From: Limanda limanda
Taxonomy: Eukaryota > Chordata > Actinopteri > Pleuronectiformes > Pleuronectidae
Length of the DNA stretch: 64,000 bases
Direction of reading: 5' to 3'
NCBI RefSeq assembly: GCF_963576545.1
Contig: NC_083653.1
Span: 15,349,358-15,413,357 of the forward strand
This document shows positions 1 through 10,189 of the stretch, piece after piece. Under the pieces are notes generated by a model. It saw only the letters and a program-made list of their open reading frames with translations. It was not told the origin of the DNA and ran no database searches. The position numbers and the translations under genes are program-made. Positions within the stretch are counted from its first letter, which is position 1. Every line of letters starts with the position of its first letter.

Positions 1-2287
1 GTGCCAGAGACATAGGACTCCCATTTTCCAATAGGCTATTGATTTGAATAAATAATCTCCTTTGTGTGCACCGCGTATCCTGTGGTGCTTTAAATTAACT
101 GCAACTGATGTTATGGTTAATATGTCATAATCACCTCAGGGGTTATGTGAGGACAAAGGAAATCACTAGGTTGATGAAACACTTTCATTTGCATGGTTTA
201 ATCCTAAAGGTTCAGTGCGTAAGATTTAGCTGAAAGGGATCTATTGGGAGAGAGGGAATATGAAATAATCCTAGTGAATTTCACGATTGTCTTTCATCTA
301 AATTGTATGAATTATTGTTTTCTTTACTGATGGAAACATTTCATCATCCCCCACCGACCAAGGGCTCCCGACCCCTCGTTTAGAAACGACTGTTGTAATG
401 TAAGATGTCATTAATGTATAAATAAATATACTGTAAAAACAATCTGACAAGCAGAGGTCAGGCCTAAATGAGTTTGTCTGAGGCGCTAACAAAGAGAAAA
501 TCTAATCTCTAAATCGAATAATATTACAAACAGCAGCATCAACCTTCCATCACTGAACCTCCTCCCTGTTTCCTCTCCTCTCTTCCTCTCTTCCCTCGCC
601 TCAGTAGCTCTGTCCCTCTTTCTCTCAGTTCAAAACAGGCCTTAGGTCCCAAAGCACCACGGAGGGGCAGAATGTGGCACATGTACCCTGTCCCCAAAAT
701 AACTTCTTTTTTTTCCCCTCGCTTGAAATTGAAGGGTATTGCAGCTGTCGCCCAGTACCGACACGCTCACTATAGGTCATAAAAAGCTGGAGCATCACGG
801 GAATTTGTCTAGTTCTCAACTGTAAATATGGAAATAAAACCCGAAGGAAGCAATGGGAGCACGGTCTGCAGTCAAAACAAAGCTATGAACACGTCTAATT
901 TTATCTTGATGTCGGCACTTTCATTATGACTCAAAGTGAATGTCATGTTTTTAGGCCGCTTCGCCCAATTGCTTTGATCTGGTTGCCCTTTACGCCCACG
1001 TGCTTTTTGCAATTTTTGGATTACGATGTTGTTCCTCTGCTCAACCCTCCAGCTAGTATCTCACTACGAGGAACAATGCTTTCTGTCACTTTCCTTCCTT
1101 ATTCTTCCACTCTCACGTCCTGCTGTCTGCTTTTCCATCCTGCGTTCTCCCGCCTCACATCATCTCCCCTCTCGCACCCGCTGAATGGTCCAGTTCCTCT
1201 TGCGCTGCATCTATCTTCTTCGCGTATGATCGAATTTCTCAGAGGAAGTCACCCGCAGGGTCTGGATGTGACAGCGCTGATTCCTGCTGGTGTCCACATC
1301 AGCTGGTTACAGCTCTGTTGCTATGTGACAGTGGGTTATTGGCTAGTTTCCGTACATACAATGCAAGGAAAATAACTCCCGAATAAGTCGGTTTGATGAT
1401 GCATTCTAATTAGTTTCATTTAACTGCAACCGCCATGGAGAGCACATCCCCCTGGTGGATCTAAACCCTTCAGCCTTTCTGTGCTGCAGCATCACAGGGG
1501 AAGCTGACCTTAGATCAGTTTCTACAGGGCAACGCAGCCTATTAGGAAGTTGGTGAATAACGTGGCCCCGGGGATTCAGAGATGCTCAGCCATCCTAATC
1601 ATTGACCTCTCTAGTCTTCCACAGGACACATCTTGTTTCTGTTGTACACTACACACACTCACGCAGTCATAAACTCTGGCTGGAAGGCGCCGCTGGGGCC
1701 GCCTGCCGCTACTCCTCGGCACATGGGCGTGTCTGGAGAGCCGATGAACCTCAATGGATTTTTCTCGAGTGCAGCTCTCCACTGCGAATGAGTCACACAG
1801 TGTATCAGGGAATGGGGGCAAGAGGAATCTTTGGGGATTATTATTCTGATTCATGCACAGCTGTGGTTTAGGCTTAGCAGAATCCCCTATTTGGGGCTGG
1901 AATGAAATGCAGAGATGCAGTGGCAAAAAGCAGAAAAGTACAAACACCGCCTATGCATATATTTGGTTATGGAGGTTGTAGTAATGTGTAACTTTTTTGT
2001 AGTTCAGTAGCATGCTCTTATTGTTCTCAACGGAATGGGTAAAACAAAGGAGGAGCTTTTGTGCAGTGAAGAATGTGGAAGCGCTGTAACAAAGAGTAAA
2101 GTGGGTGGCTCACAGATTATATCACAGAACCCAGAAACATACATACACATGAGCTGGAGGACTGGAATATAAAAGCTTGTGGGTGCCGTCACATTCTGCA
2201 AACCGTGAACCACCGTTTCTCAGATGAGAGGCCTCTGTGTGAAAAAGACATTTCCATGTTGTGGGGGCTTATTCAAGCAGGCACTGC

Positions 2288-2288
<1 letters not shown>
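1..2288. other. Upstream intergenic DNA, no gene seen
   Basis: Ordinary AT-leaning sequence. The open frames here (for example 926-1375) have no recognisable domain, biased composition or splice context. A TGAGTCA AP-1-type heptamer occurs near 1789 but is not meaningful alone. Confidence 0.6.

Positions 2289-2289
<1 letters not shown>

Positions 2290-2347
<58 letters not shown>
2290..2347. repeat. (GA)n microsatellite
   Basis: An uninterrupted GA dinucleotide run of 58 bp, about 1.7 kb upstream of the trib2 promoter. The Arg-Glu and Ser-Leu open frames overlapping it are artefacts of the repeat. Confidence 0.97.
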
Positions 2348-2348
<1 letters not shown>

Positions 2349-2899
2349 GGAGATTTGGAGTAGTGCGTGTGTGCCTCTGTTTGCGTGTGTGTGCACCGCT
2401 AGTGCCTGCGAGCAGGGGAATAAAGGTTAAATCGAACACTTCTGTCAGTGTCTCGAATCCAGCTGCAAGCATTCCGTTCACCGCCCCGGATTCCTACATG
2501 GACTTGCACAATCCCGCTGTCACCCCCCCCCCCCCAGTAATCTAGGAAGAACAATGAATAATGAACCTCTTCCGTCCTTCGTTTTGCAATTTGTTACGGG
2601 GGCACAACTCTGCAAGACAGGAATTTCTTCGAGGAGACGTCTCAAAAGCACACGGCGGCGTGCCAGCTTTTAATTAATTCTTTTTTATTAACCTTGGCAC
2701 CAAAATCTGGAATATAATTCCATATAATATCAAAGGGAAAACCTTCCCTTTTCATTTCAAACATGCACATAAACAATGTCCTCCTCAAGGACAGAGCATT
2801 ATCCACTTCTTGATGTCTCTGCAGTCTGAGAACAGCTGTCAACATGTGTTTCATGCTCCTCTACTGTATATGTATTTTTGTGTTTTCTTTTTATTTCAT

Positions 2900-3390
2900 C
2901 AAAGAGGTTATGTGCTCATTAGCGTTTGTGTGTTTGTCAAATGGATTAGGAAAAAACTACTGGATGGATTTCCATGAATCTTGGCAGACGGATTGGGTCA
3001 GGAAGAAACCAATAACATTTTGGTGGGTATCCGGATAAGAGGCAGATCCAAGATTTTTCCCACTTTCTTTAACATTGCAAGATTTTCCCACATTTGCATT
3101 GATTTCTCAGAGAACTAGAATGTCTCTCAGTAGAGTGAATACCCCTGCCAAGGCCCACGAGTCCTGTTAAATTCAATCCAACTGCAAAAAGCCAAAAAAA
3201 AAAAGGAAAAGGGATCTGGCCCCTGATCTGGATCCACACCAACATTATATTGGTTCCTTCCTGACATTTACCACATCTTCTCAATTAAGTTTCATCATAA
3301 ACCATTAAGCGTTTTTTGGGAGTAATCTTGCTCACAACCAAACAAGCAAACAGACAGATTCTAAATAACCTCCTTGGCGTAGGTAATAAT
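2900..3390. mobile_element. Foldback (inverted-arm) interspersed element
   Basis: The left part contains GGTCAGGAAGAAACCAATAA (about 2996-3015), and the reverse complement of the right part contains the near-identical GTCAGGAAGGAACCAATATA (about 3246-3265). Homology continues through a GGATCC/GGCAGATCC-type stretch on both arms. The ends also mirror each other: GAGGTTAT near 2904 and ATAACCTC near 3365. It is therefore a palindromic, non-coding element with long imperfect inverted arms. The sequence resembles a repeat common in teleost genomes (ending in CCTCCTTGGCGxAGG); I cannot name the family. Related fragments occur at 11911-12172 and about 21020-21280. Confidence 0.7.
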
Positions 3391-3959
3391 GGATCTTGGT
3401 TTTTAAAAATAAGGCATATTTAGGGGATATCCGGATCTAGTGAATTTAAATGTGGTTTCACGAGGGGCCTGTTGGGGCTTGGTGGTGGTTTACGCTCTCT
3501 GGTTGCCATTCTATTTGTATTTCATTGGCGTTCCATTCATTGTGTTCCATCTTAATGCGTTTTGCACACAGGGGTAGCGTGTGTTTCATTTTCAACATTT
3601 GCTGCATTTTCCTTGTTTAAACATAATCTACCATAATGGCTGCATTGAGTATCGTCATTTATTTATGACCCTGTGATGATGTGGATGCAAAGCAGCATCA
3701 CTACAGTGCATGCAGGATGGGGTCTCCCCTTCCCAGCCCCCACTCCCCCACTCCTTTACATTGAGTGATATTTCAGGAGGAAACACATTTGTAACGCAGC
3801 ACGTACAGTAGTTGCTCCCTCACTCCCACCAGCCTTCCTCCTGCCCCCCCCCCACCGGCCTCCCCCCCCACCGGCCTCCCCCATCCAATTTACCAGCATG
3901 CGATGCATTTAGATTCCTGGGGGGGTGTGGCCCTCGCTACATGCTTCTCACATGACCGC
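3391..3959. other. Promoter-upstream DNA with C-rich duplicated motif
   Basis: Holds a poly-C region (about 3843-3880) in which CCACCGGCCTCCCCC occurs twice in tandem. No gene was seen. It may be part of the upstream promoter of trib2. Confidence 0.5.
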
Positions 3960-4039
3960 TGCTTCATATTAGAACGCGGAGCCAATGGGGTTGCAGGGTG
4001 GGAGTGACGTCAGAGGGGGATGGCGGATCGGGTCTGCTC

Positions 4040-4050
<11 letters not shown>
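3960..4050 (+). promoter_or_regulatory. trib2: Probable trib2 core promoter with CCAAT box and CRE
   Basis: A CCAAT box (3982-3986) and the full palindromic cAMP response element TGACGTCA (4005-4012) lie 20 bp apart, followed by GGATGGCGG (4018-4026). I see no convincing TATA box at the matching spacing. The position, about 1.26 kb upstream of the ATG, fits the long 5' leader known for TRIB2 genes. The exact transcription start is not determinable; somewhere from 4030 to 4350 is likely. Confidence 0.5.
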
Positions 4051-4081
<31 letters not shown>

Positions 4082-4290
4082 ATATGTATATGCATGTGTG
4101 TGTGTGTGTGCGTGCAGAGGCTCCCTCCCCCTCCTCCTATCAGGCGGCTCCGTGGCTCTGCCGTGTTCCAGGCGCAGTGTGTGTGTGTGTGTGTGCTTGC
4201 AGCCTTTGGTGTGTGTTTGTGTGTGTGTGTGTGTGCAGCTTGGCCCGGCCTCCCTCTCTCTCTCCCTCCCACTCTCTCTCCCTCCCTCCG
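4043..4290. repeat. GT- and CT-rich microsatellite cluster at the trib2 promoter
   Basis: Four GT blocks (about 4043-4080, 4093-4114, 4177-4194, 4209-4235), separated by 15-70 bp, are followed by a CT/CCCT-rich stretch (4250-4290). All lie between the CRE and the GC-rich leader. Long alternating GT tracts can adopt Z-DNA. They create long spurious Cys-Val and His-Thr reading frames on both strands. Confidence 0.9.
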
Positions 4291-5269
4291 CGCTGAATGG
4301 ACTAGATTCCCGGCCACGTAAGAAGCACCGCGGCACCACGGGAGAGAGGATGTCCTGCTGAACCGAGGATCGGCCTGGGAAAGTCGGCCGGCCGTCCTTC
4401 TCCTGTCCTCTTTACCTTCCAGCACCTTTCAGCCAGCAGCGGACATCTTTCTCCTTCTTCCTCTTCCACTGGACTAAGAGAGAAAGAAAGAGAGAGAGAA
4501 CGCGTCGACTCCCGCACACAAAGAGCTGCAGCAGACCGGATGGGCTTTTCTCCTCATGACAACCGCCGTGCACGGATGTGATCCCGGCACCGAACAAGGC
4601 CTGTGCACTGACCTGCTGCTAGCTAGCCGAGGAAGCTACCCAGCTAGCTCCTGCACCTGCTAGCCACCGTTGTGTCTGTCCCTTAGAGCTAAATCCAGCC
4701 AGTGTCAGGCAGCTAGCCAACCCGGGCTCGACCTCTCCTTCCTCCAGGGTTTTTCTGTTTGTTTATTAGCCATTTTCCCCTGTGAACCGTTTGTTTCCGT
4801 TGCAGAGGAACCGTCCACCTGCAGAGAGGAGCTAGCTAGAGAGCCAGCTGCGGGTTCACTTAGGACTCGTCATTCATTGAAAGAAAAGGAAAGACTTTCT
4901 CCCCTGGAAGCATTTAGCTGCTAGTTTAGCTCCCAGTGACGTGACGTGCAGCTGGTCTGTGCACAGGGGGTTTCCGGTGGACTCGCCGGCTCGGAGCTCC
5001 GGTGGTTCGATCCCGGTGTTGCCTCTTGCACGCAGGGACCGAGTGGGACAGATCGGGACAGATGAACCGGTGAAGAGACATTTAAAGACCAGCTGTTGAT
5101 CCCCTACTGGTTTCCAGCAGCGTTTCCTCTGCGGTTGAAGAATCTCTCTATTTAAAAAAAGCACCGGCCGGACAAAGTGGTGGTGGCCCGATAGAGGAGG
5201 AGGAGGAGGAGAAGCAGCGGGAGGAGCAGGAGGAAGAAGAACACTGTGGAGCGATCACCCTTATTCCTC
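4050..5269 (+). other. trib2: trib2 5' untranslated leader (start approximate)
   Basis: This is GC-rich, non-repetitive sequence from about 4300 onward, preceded by GT and CT microsatellites. It contains repeated GCTAGC-type motifs (about 4618-4665, 4710-4716, 4830-4840, 4915-4925) and a GAG/GGA-rich run just before the start codon (5194-5240). No convincing intron was found; a CAG after a pyrimidine stretch near 4804 could act as an acceptor but has no obvious partner. Upstream ATGs are listed separately. Confidence 0.6.
4297..5073 (+). promoter_or_regulatory. Cluster of short upstream ORFs in the trib2 leader
   Basis: Reading ATGs between 4290 and the main start gives: 4297-4305 (2 codons plus stop), 4350-4361 (MSC, A at -3), 4540-4581 (13 residues), 4556-4663 (35 residues, overlapping the previous one in another frame), an ATG directly followed by TGA at 4576-4581, and 5062-5073 (MNR). 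All terminate before the main ATG. If transcribed, they would limit ribosome access to a main start that itself has a weak context. Whether every one lies in the mRNA depends on the true transcription start. Confidence 0.5.
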
Positions 5270-5542
5270 ATGAACATACAGAGGTCAAATCCGATTAGCA
5301 TTTCACGTTATGGGAGATCGCGGCACAAATCGCACGACTTCGAGGAGCTGTCCTGCCTGCGGAGCGCCGAGTCGCACCAGAGCTTCAGCCCCAACCTCGG
5401 CTCCCCGAGCCCCCCGGAGACCCCCGACTCCTCCTCGCACTGCATATCCCGCATCGGGGACTACCTGCTGCTGGAGCCGCTGGAGGGCGACCACGTCTTC
5501 CGGGCCGCCCACCTGCACAGCGGGGAAGAGCTCGTGTGTAAG
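5270..5542 (+). CDS. trib2: trib2 coding exon 1 (residues 1-91)
   Basis: This exon encodes the N-terminal tail and the start of the pseudokinase N-lobe. The tail has a basic segment near residues 13-22, then DFEELS and a Ser/Pro cluster ([15 protein letters not shown], 38-52) typical of TRIB2. It ends exactly after the VCK codon of the ATP-site lysine, in phase 0, followed by the donor GTCAGT at 5543. An open frame continues upstream to a GTG at 5246, but there is no in-frame ATG there, so ATG 5270 is the start. The exon is GC- and CpG-rich compared with the surrounding DNA, as expected for a promoter-proximal exon. Confidence 0.96.
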
Positions 5543-8500
5543 GTCAGTGAACGCATCCTTTTTTTTACTTGCATAACCACACACACGCACGATTACACTT
5601 GATTTCATGTATTGCACCCCTCGCCCCCCCATCGCCGTGAAAATGCATTGAACACACTGCACACAGAGAAGCACTGTGCTGGTGTATTGTGTGCAGGGTA
5701 TTGCAGCAAGCCACCCCCCCTTTCCCCCCCACCTCCTCATAGCGACACTTTAATAATTGCTTGCATTGTAAATAGAGAGCTGGCTGAGCAGCCTAATGGA
5801 AAAAGTGAATGGGGCGAGTTGCGTGGTTTGGATTGCATGATGTAACGTTGACAAAGGAGTGAGTAACCACACACACACACACACACACTCCTCTCGCCTA
5901 ACCATAGCTCTCCTCTCTTTGCACAGTGCAATGCTCTATAATCCGGTTATTTCACCCTTGTTTTTAATACGTGGAGCATTATCATAATCTCATTGCGTCA
6001 AAATATTGCCCCATGGTATCTTTTACAGACCGATTTATTTAGATGGAAAGCAGGCAGGGGGCCGGGAGGGAGTTTTACAAGCCAGCTCTTGTGACATTGG
6101 CCCCAGCATTGACCTCTCCTAACCATAAGAAATAAACCACTATTCCCATAAGGTTGAGGTCAACCCCCCCGTGGCCTTTCCACACCATTTATAGCCCTTA
6201 TTGACTTTTGAGTGTAAGTGCTTAAACAGGCATCGGGGCTGACCCCAAGGTACAGTACACTCCCGGCTTTACACAGGCTTAAGTGGCCTTGATGAATTGA
6301 GATAATAGTTATATGCACCGTTGGACTCATAAGGCTTGACTTATCCAATAATCTGTACCTTTTTGACTTGAGATAATGCTTCTTCCTGGGCAACGACGGA
6401 TGAATGGCTTTTGGCACGGCTCGTGAGCTAACTGCCGTTTGACCTCATCTCCTTTGTGCCGGTTTCAATCCAGCGTCAAGTCAATCCAGAGCCACAGGAT
6501 TGATCGCTGCTGCCAAGCCGGAAGCCTGGGTCACAACTTAAGATCTCCAGAGCTGTGGGGCGTATTTGTATTGACTGTGTGAGCAGATGAGCCCCCCCCC
6601 CCTTACCTGCACTGGGTGTGCTGAGAGTCAATTGAGAGTGGGGGGGGGGGGGGGTGTTACTATGGAAACAAAAGAGACAGTGCAACCCCAGGCTGCAGTT
6701 CAATACCGTGCACCAACACAATGCTTTCACTTTGCCTCTATGACTGCTCGGTGTCCAAAGATTGAACATGAGCCTGGTGTCGCAAGAGAGCGTGACATAT
6801 TGCTCACATTCTGCTCACATTAGACCTAATCAAAGGGCAATTTCAAGCTCTTCCAGTGTCATTTAATTGTGGGGGGGAAAGGGGAAAAAACCAGACTGTT
6901 TGGCAGATGTTCTCGCCCTAAGATCTTGACACCAAAACAACCTAATGAGATATCTGCACTCATTACTCACTCTAGATAAGGAGGTAAAATGGCTAATTGG
7001 ATAGAATGCACGCTATAAGTATGAATGTTTCTTATTATTGCAGGTTTTTGACATTGGCCAATACCAGGAGTCACTGGCGGCCTACTTTGCCCTGGGCCAG
7101 CACCAGCACATCAACCAGATCCTGGAGATCTTGCTCGGGGAGACGCGGGCGTACGTGTTCTTCGAGAGGAGCTATGGGGACATGCACTCTTTCGTCCGCA
7201 CCTGCAAGAAGTTGCGGGAGGACGAAGCTGCCCGACTCTTCTATCAGATAGCCTCGGCCGTGGCACATTGCCACGACAACGGACTGGTCCTCCGTGACCT
7301 CAAGCTGAGGAAGTTTGTCTTCAAGAATGAAGACAGGTGAGTTCTGCAAAAAATACCATTGTCTATGTAATTGGCTGTGGTATTGTGTTTTTGTACATTC
7401 CTTCATTTGTGTATGTTAAATGATACATAGCAACAGTCAGGTTTATCATATATGTTATCATATCTGAGCTAACACGAAGGAGAGTGTAAACGGAGACAAT
7501 ACAAGACGGACATGCCTCTCCCAGATGTTGTGCAGAATTCAGGAACCATAAGCCCTTTGTGTCTCCCTCAGTTATATTTGTGCACATGGTTTTGTGGTGG
7601 GGAAATGACGCATTTGTAATCATGCAAAATCATTGTAATTATTCCTCAGTGATATGTTGAACTGAAGACCACAGACAAATTACCAGGACTAGATGTTTTG
7701 CACGACAAATGATGTACAAAGCTGAGGTTTTGTTACCGGTTCACTTCTGTAGTGATCAGCATGAGAAATCTGTGGAACCACACTTGCAAAATACAGGTTG
7801 ACTGACCCCTGGTGGCAGTGTCTTAAAACTACACCCATGAAACCCAGGCATCTGTTGCCACAGCAACCCAGGAGCTCCTTTTTTATTAATGAAGATATAT
7901 GTTTTATGTTAATAGCAGTTTATTCACATGCAAAACATTTGTTTACGTAACCTATGTCTGTGCTTACAATAAACTAAAGCTAAAGTTAAATTTATCCCAG
8001 CCAACTTATCTACAGCTCATGGCAGCGGCACAGGCTGCACCTCCTTCTCCTCTGTCTGAGCGTGTGACGTTACACTTTGGACGCTAACTGTGGAAAAGGG
8101 AAGATGAGCTGCCTCACATATTCAGTGCAGGTCCAATGACCTTGAATGCCACACCAGACTGCTCATGAGGCTGGGATGCCGAGCAACCCCCCCCTCCCTT
8201 CCCTCCCGTTAAATGATTAATGTCGGGTGAATTTTAAGAGTGGTGGAGCAGGACAGTATTGAGTCGCACTTTTTGTGTGGCCTGTCCAGAAACCTCTTAC
8301 ACCTCTGCAGCCCTCTTGGCACAGGAGTGATGAGACGAAGCTTCTTTAGAGACTCGAGAGGCCGTTCTGGCTCGAACCCAAGTGTGTGACAAAAGGAGAG
8401 AGTGCATTCATAAAGAAGGGGAAGGAGCGAGACCAGACAGAAAATGGTACCTGATCCAGCTTCCACGGCATGTGTTGGCCTCCTGATCTGATTTGGTCAT

Positions 8501-10074
8501 ACTGCTGCTGTTAGCCTTTGACCAATGAGCAGCCTGTTTAAAGAGCGCTGGGTGAATATTTTAAAATAATCACACAATTACTTTTTTCTATTTCTAAGCC
8601 CCTTCAACTATAATTGTGGGTTTAAACATCCTGCAGCCATTATCCGGGCAGCGTTATGTTCTATTTGAATAAGCACACAGCTCTTTATCTCACAGAGACA
8701 CAATAGGCGTTTGGCTCAAGGAAACAAAAGAAGTTTCCTATTGTGAAAATGTGAAAGCGGTCTAAAGCACGGTAATAAAGGGCAATTACTATGCTGACAA
8801 TGAACACGTCAATGGGGTTATCTGAAAGTACATGTCACAGATGCCAGAAAACCTTCTTTTTTTTTTGGTCTAATCCAGTGCTTCTTGGTTTTGTTTTTCC
8901 GGGTGGCTCCCAGTAGACACTATCACGCACGCCCTGGCTCTTTGTCTGGCGCATCGTGTATCACGGACCACACACGCGGATGTCAGCATTTGCATAGCCC
9001 CACAAGTGTCTCTTACCGTGCACGTGGAAAAAAATCTTCTTGCCCGAACCTCTCAAGATTCTTCAGTGACAACGCTTCAGAACAACCAGGCATTATTATC
9101 AGCCCTCGAGAGAATCTGAGCTGCTATTATGGGGCAGAGAAGAGAACAAATAGATGCTATTTTAAAGAGGGGAAAGAGCAAAGGGGGGGGGGGGATCCAC
9201 ATAGCTGTGTGCCTGATTCTCTGAGAGGAGCAGTTCAAGGCATGAAACTTAAGATGATCAGTCACCCGTAATTGTGTTTCTTTTGAATCGCGGCGGTCTT
9301 TGGGTAAGCCTATTTGTACGTTCATGCTTTTTTGGCTGAGCTTTTATCTGTGAAAGGGAATGTCAAACTTAAGCCCAGAGCATTATGTGCTCTAATTCCT
9401 CTGATTTCCAAAAGTGATGGATCTAAAGCTCTTAAGATGTCCATCAAAGTAAATTACCCCACTCAACTGTCCCTTCCTTTTTTGTTTGTTTGGCTTCCAA
9501 ACATTTGGATCATGGTTGTAATCATCACTTAATAACCGTCACATGAGTAGATGATCTTTATGTTCAATCTGTTTTTCTCTCTCCCTTGTGTGTTTCCAGA
9601 AGCCTGGTGAAGCTGGAGAGCCTTGAGGACACGTATATCCTGGATGGTCACGATGACTCCCTGTCAGACAAACATGGCTGCCCTGCCTATGTCAGTCCCG
9701 AGATCCTCAACGCCAACGGCAGCTACTCGGGGAAGGCAGCAGACGTCTGGAGCCTGGGCGTCATGCTGTACACCATCCTCGTGGGGCGCTACCCTTTCCA
9801 CGATGTGGAGCCCGGCTCTCTGTTCAGCAAAATCCGCCGGGGCCACTTCAACATCCCGGAAACGCTCACCCCCAAGGCCAAGTGCCTGATCCGCTCCATC
9901 CTGCGCCGGGAACCCGCGGAGCGCCTCACCTCCCGGGAGATCCTGGAGCACCCGTGGTTTACCTCCTCGGGGGCGCTAGGGGGCGCCGCCGTGCACGGCA
10001 GAGCGGAGAGGGAGCAGGAGCAGTTGGTGCCTGAGGTGAACATGGAGGAGGAGCTGGAGCAGTTCTTCAGCTGA
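5270..10074 (+). CDS. trib2: Tribbles pseudokinase 2, three coding exons joined
   Basis: Joining 5270-5542, 7044-7336 and 9600-10074 gives 1041 nt, 346 residues plus TGA, close to the 343 residues of human TRIB2. The product is a pseudokinase scaffold that brings substrates such as C/EBP factors to the COP1 ubiquitin ligase and modulates MEK/AKT signalling. Visible in the sequence: a Ser/Pro-rich N-terminus (about 32-57), a degenerate glycine loop (68-79), the retained ATP-site lysine K91, a catalytic loop reading LRDLKLRK (174-181; HRD histidine and metal-binding Asn both replaced), SLE (196-198) in place of DFG, SPE (221-223) in place of APE, DVWSLG (237-242), the MEK-binding-type ILEHPWF (303-309) and the COP1-binding-type EQLVPEV (329-335). 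The ATG at 5270 begins MNIQRS, matching the known TRIB2 start; its Kozak context is weak (C at -3, A at +4). The sequence fits TRIB2 much better than TRIB1 or TRIB3. Whether the genome has a second trib2 copy cannot be judged here. Confidence 0.97.
5543..7043 (+). other. trib2 intron 1
   Basis: A GT-AG intron of 1501 bp. It holds a short (CA)n at 5868-5888, poly-C tracts near 5715-5730, and a C11/G15 pair (about 6592-6602 and 6640-6654) separated by under 40 bp that could pair or form G-rich secondary structure. No coding frame of interest was seen. Confidence 0.9.
5868..5888. repeat. (CA)n microsatellite in intron 1
   Basis: A CA run of about 21 bp. Confidence 0.9.
7044..7336 (+). CDS. trib2: trib2 coding exon 2 (residues 92-188 and part of 189)
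   Basis: The acceptor is TTATTATTGCAG ending at 7043 and the donor is GTGAGT at 7337. The exon is 293 nt, so codon 189 (AG|A, Arg) is split by intron 2. It encodes the rest of the N-lobe and the first part of the C-lobe: [20 protein letters not shown] (125-143 region), the long helix with [17 protein letters not shown], then [17 protein letters not shown] with the altered catalytic loop. The stretch around residues 103-114 differs most from the mammalian protein as I remember it. Confidence 0.96.
7337..9599 (+). other. trib2 intron 2
   Basis: A GT-AG intron of 2263 bp interrupting the Arg-189 codon in phase 2. It contains a poly-G run at 9184-9194 and otherwise ordinary sequence. No coding exon or recognisable repeat was identified inside it. 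Confidence 0.9.
9600..10074 (+). CDS. trib2: trib2 coding exon 3 (residues 189-346, with stop)
   Basis: A strong polypyrimidine tract and TTTCCAG end at 9599. The exon encodes the SLE substitution of DFG, the pseudo-activation segment ([16 protein letters not shown]), the remaining C-lobe and the C-terminal tail, with TGA at 10072-10074. The linker between ILEHPWF and the COP1 motif (about 310-328) is unusually Gly/Ala-rich and then charged (AEREQEQ), unlike the more polar mammalian linker; the underlying DNA is GC-rich. The last residues end in QFFS, comparable with the terminal PFFN of human TRIB2. Confidence 0.96.
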
Positions 10075-10183
10075 GCGAACACCAAGCACAAACGGACGAC
10101 TCCGCCACGGTCAGCTCGCCACGCTCATAGCAGAGCCAAAAAACAGTAGTGTAGAGATTATTAGGTGAACATTTGTCATTTAT

Positions 10184-10189
10184 AATAAA
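10184..10189 (+). terminator. Proximal poly(A) signal AATAAA
   Basis: A canonical AATAAA 110 nt after the stop codon, followed by GTGTTT. If used, it would give a very short 3' UTR lacking the downstream AU-rich pentamers. Confidence 0.4.

Noticed and set aside
1784..1795. AP-1-type TGAGTCA site
   Set aside because: A single heptamer 2 kb upstream of the promoter is expected by chance.
3964..4425. Cys-Val and His-Thr rich open frames over the trib2 promoter
   Set aside because: Direct products of GT/CA microsatellites in alternative frames.
5246..5269. Upstream extension of the Trib2 N-terminus from GTG 5246
   Set aside because: A non-ATG start. The ATG at 5270 gives the conserved TRIB2 N-terminus.
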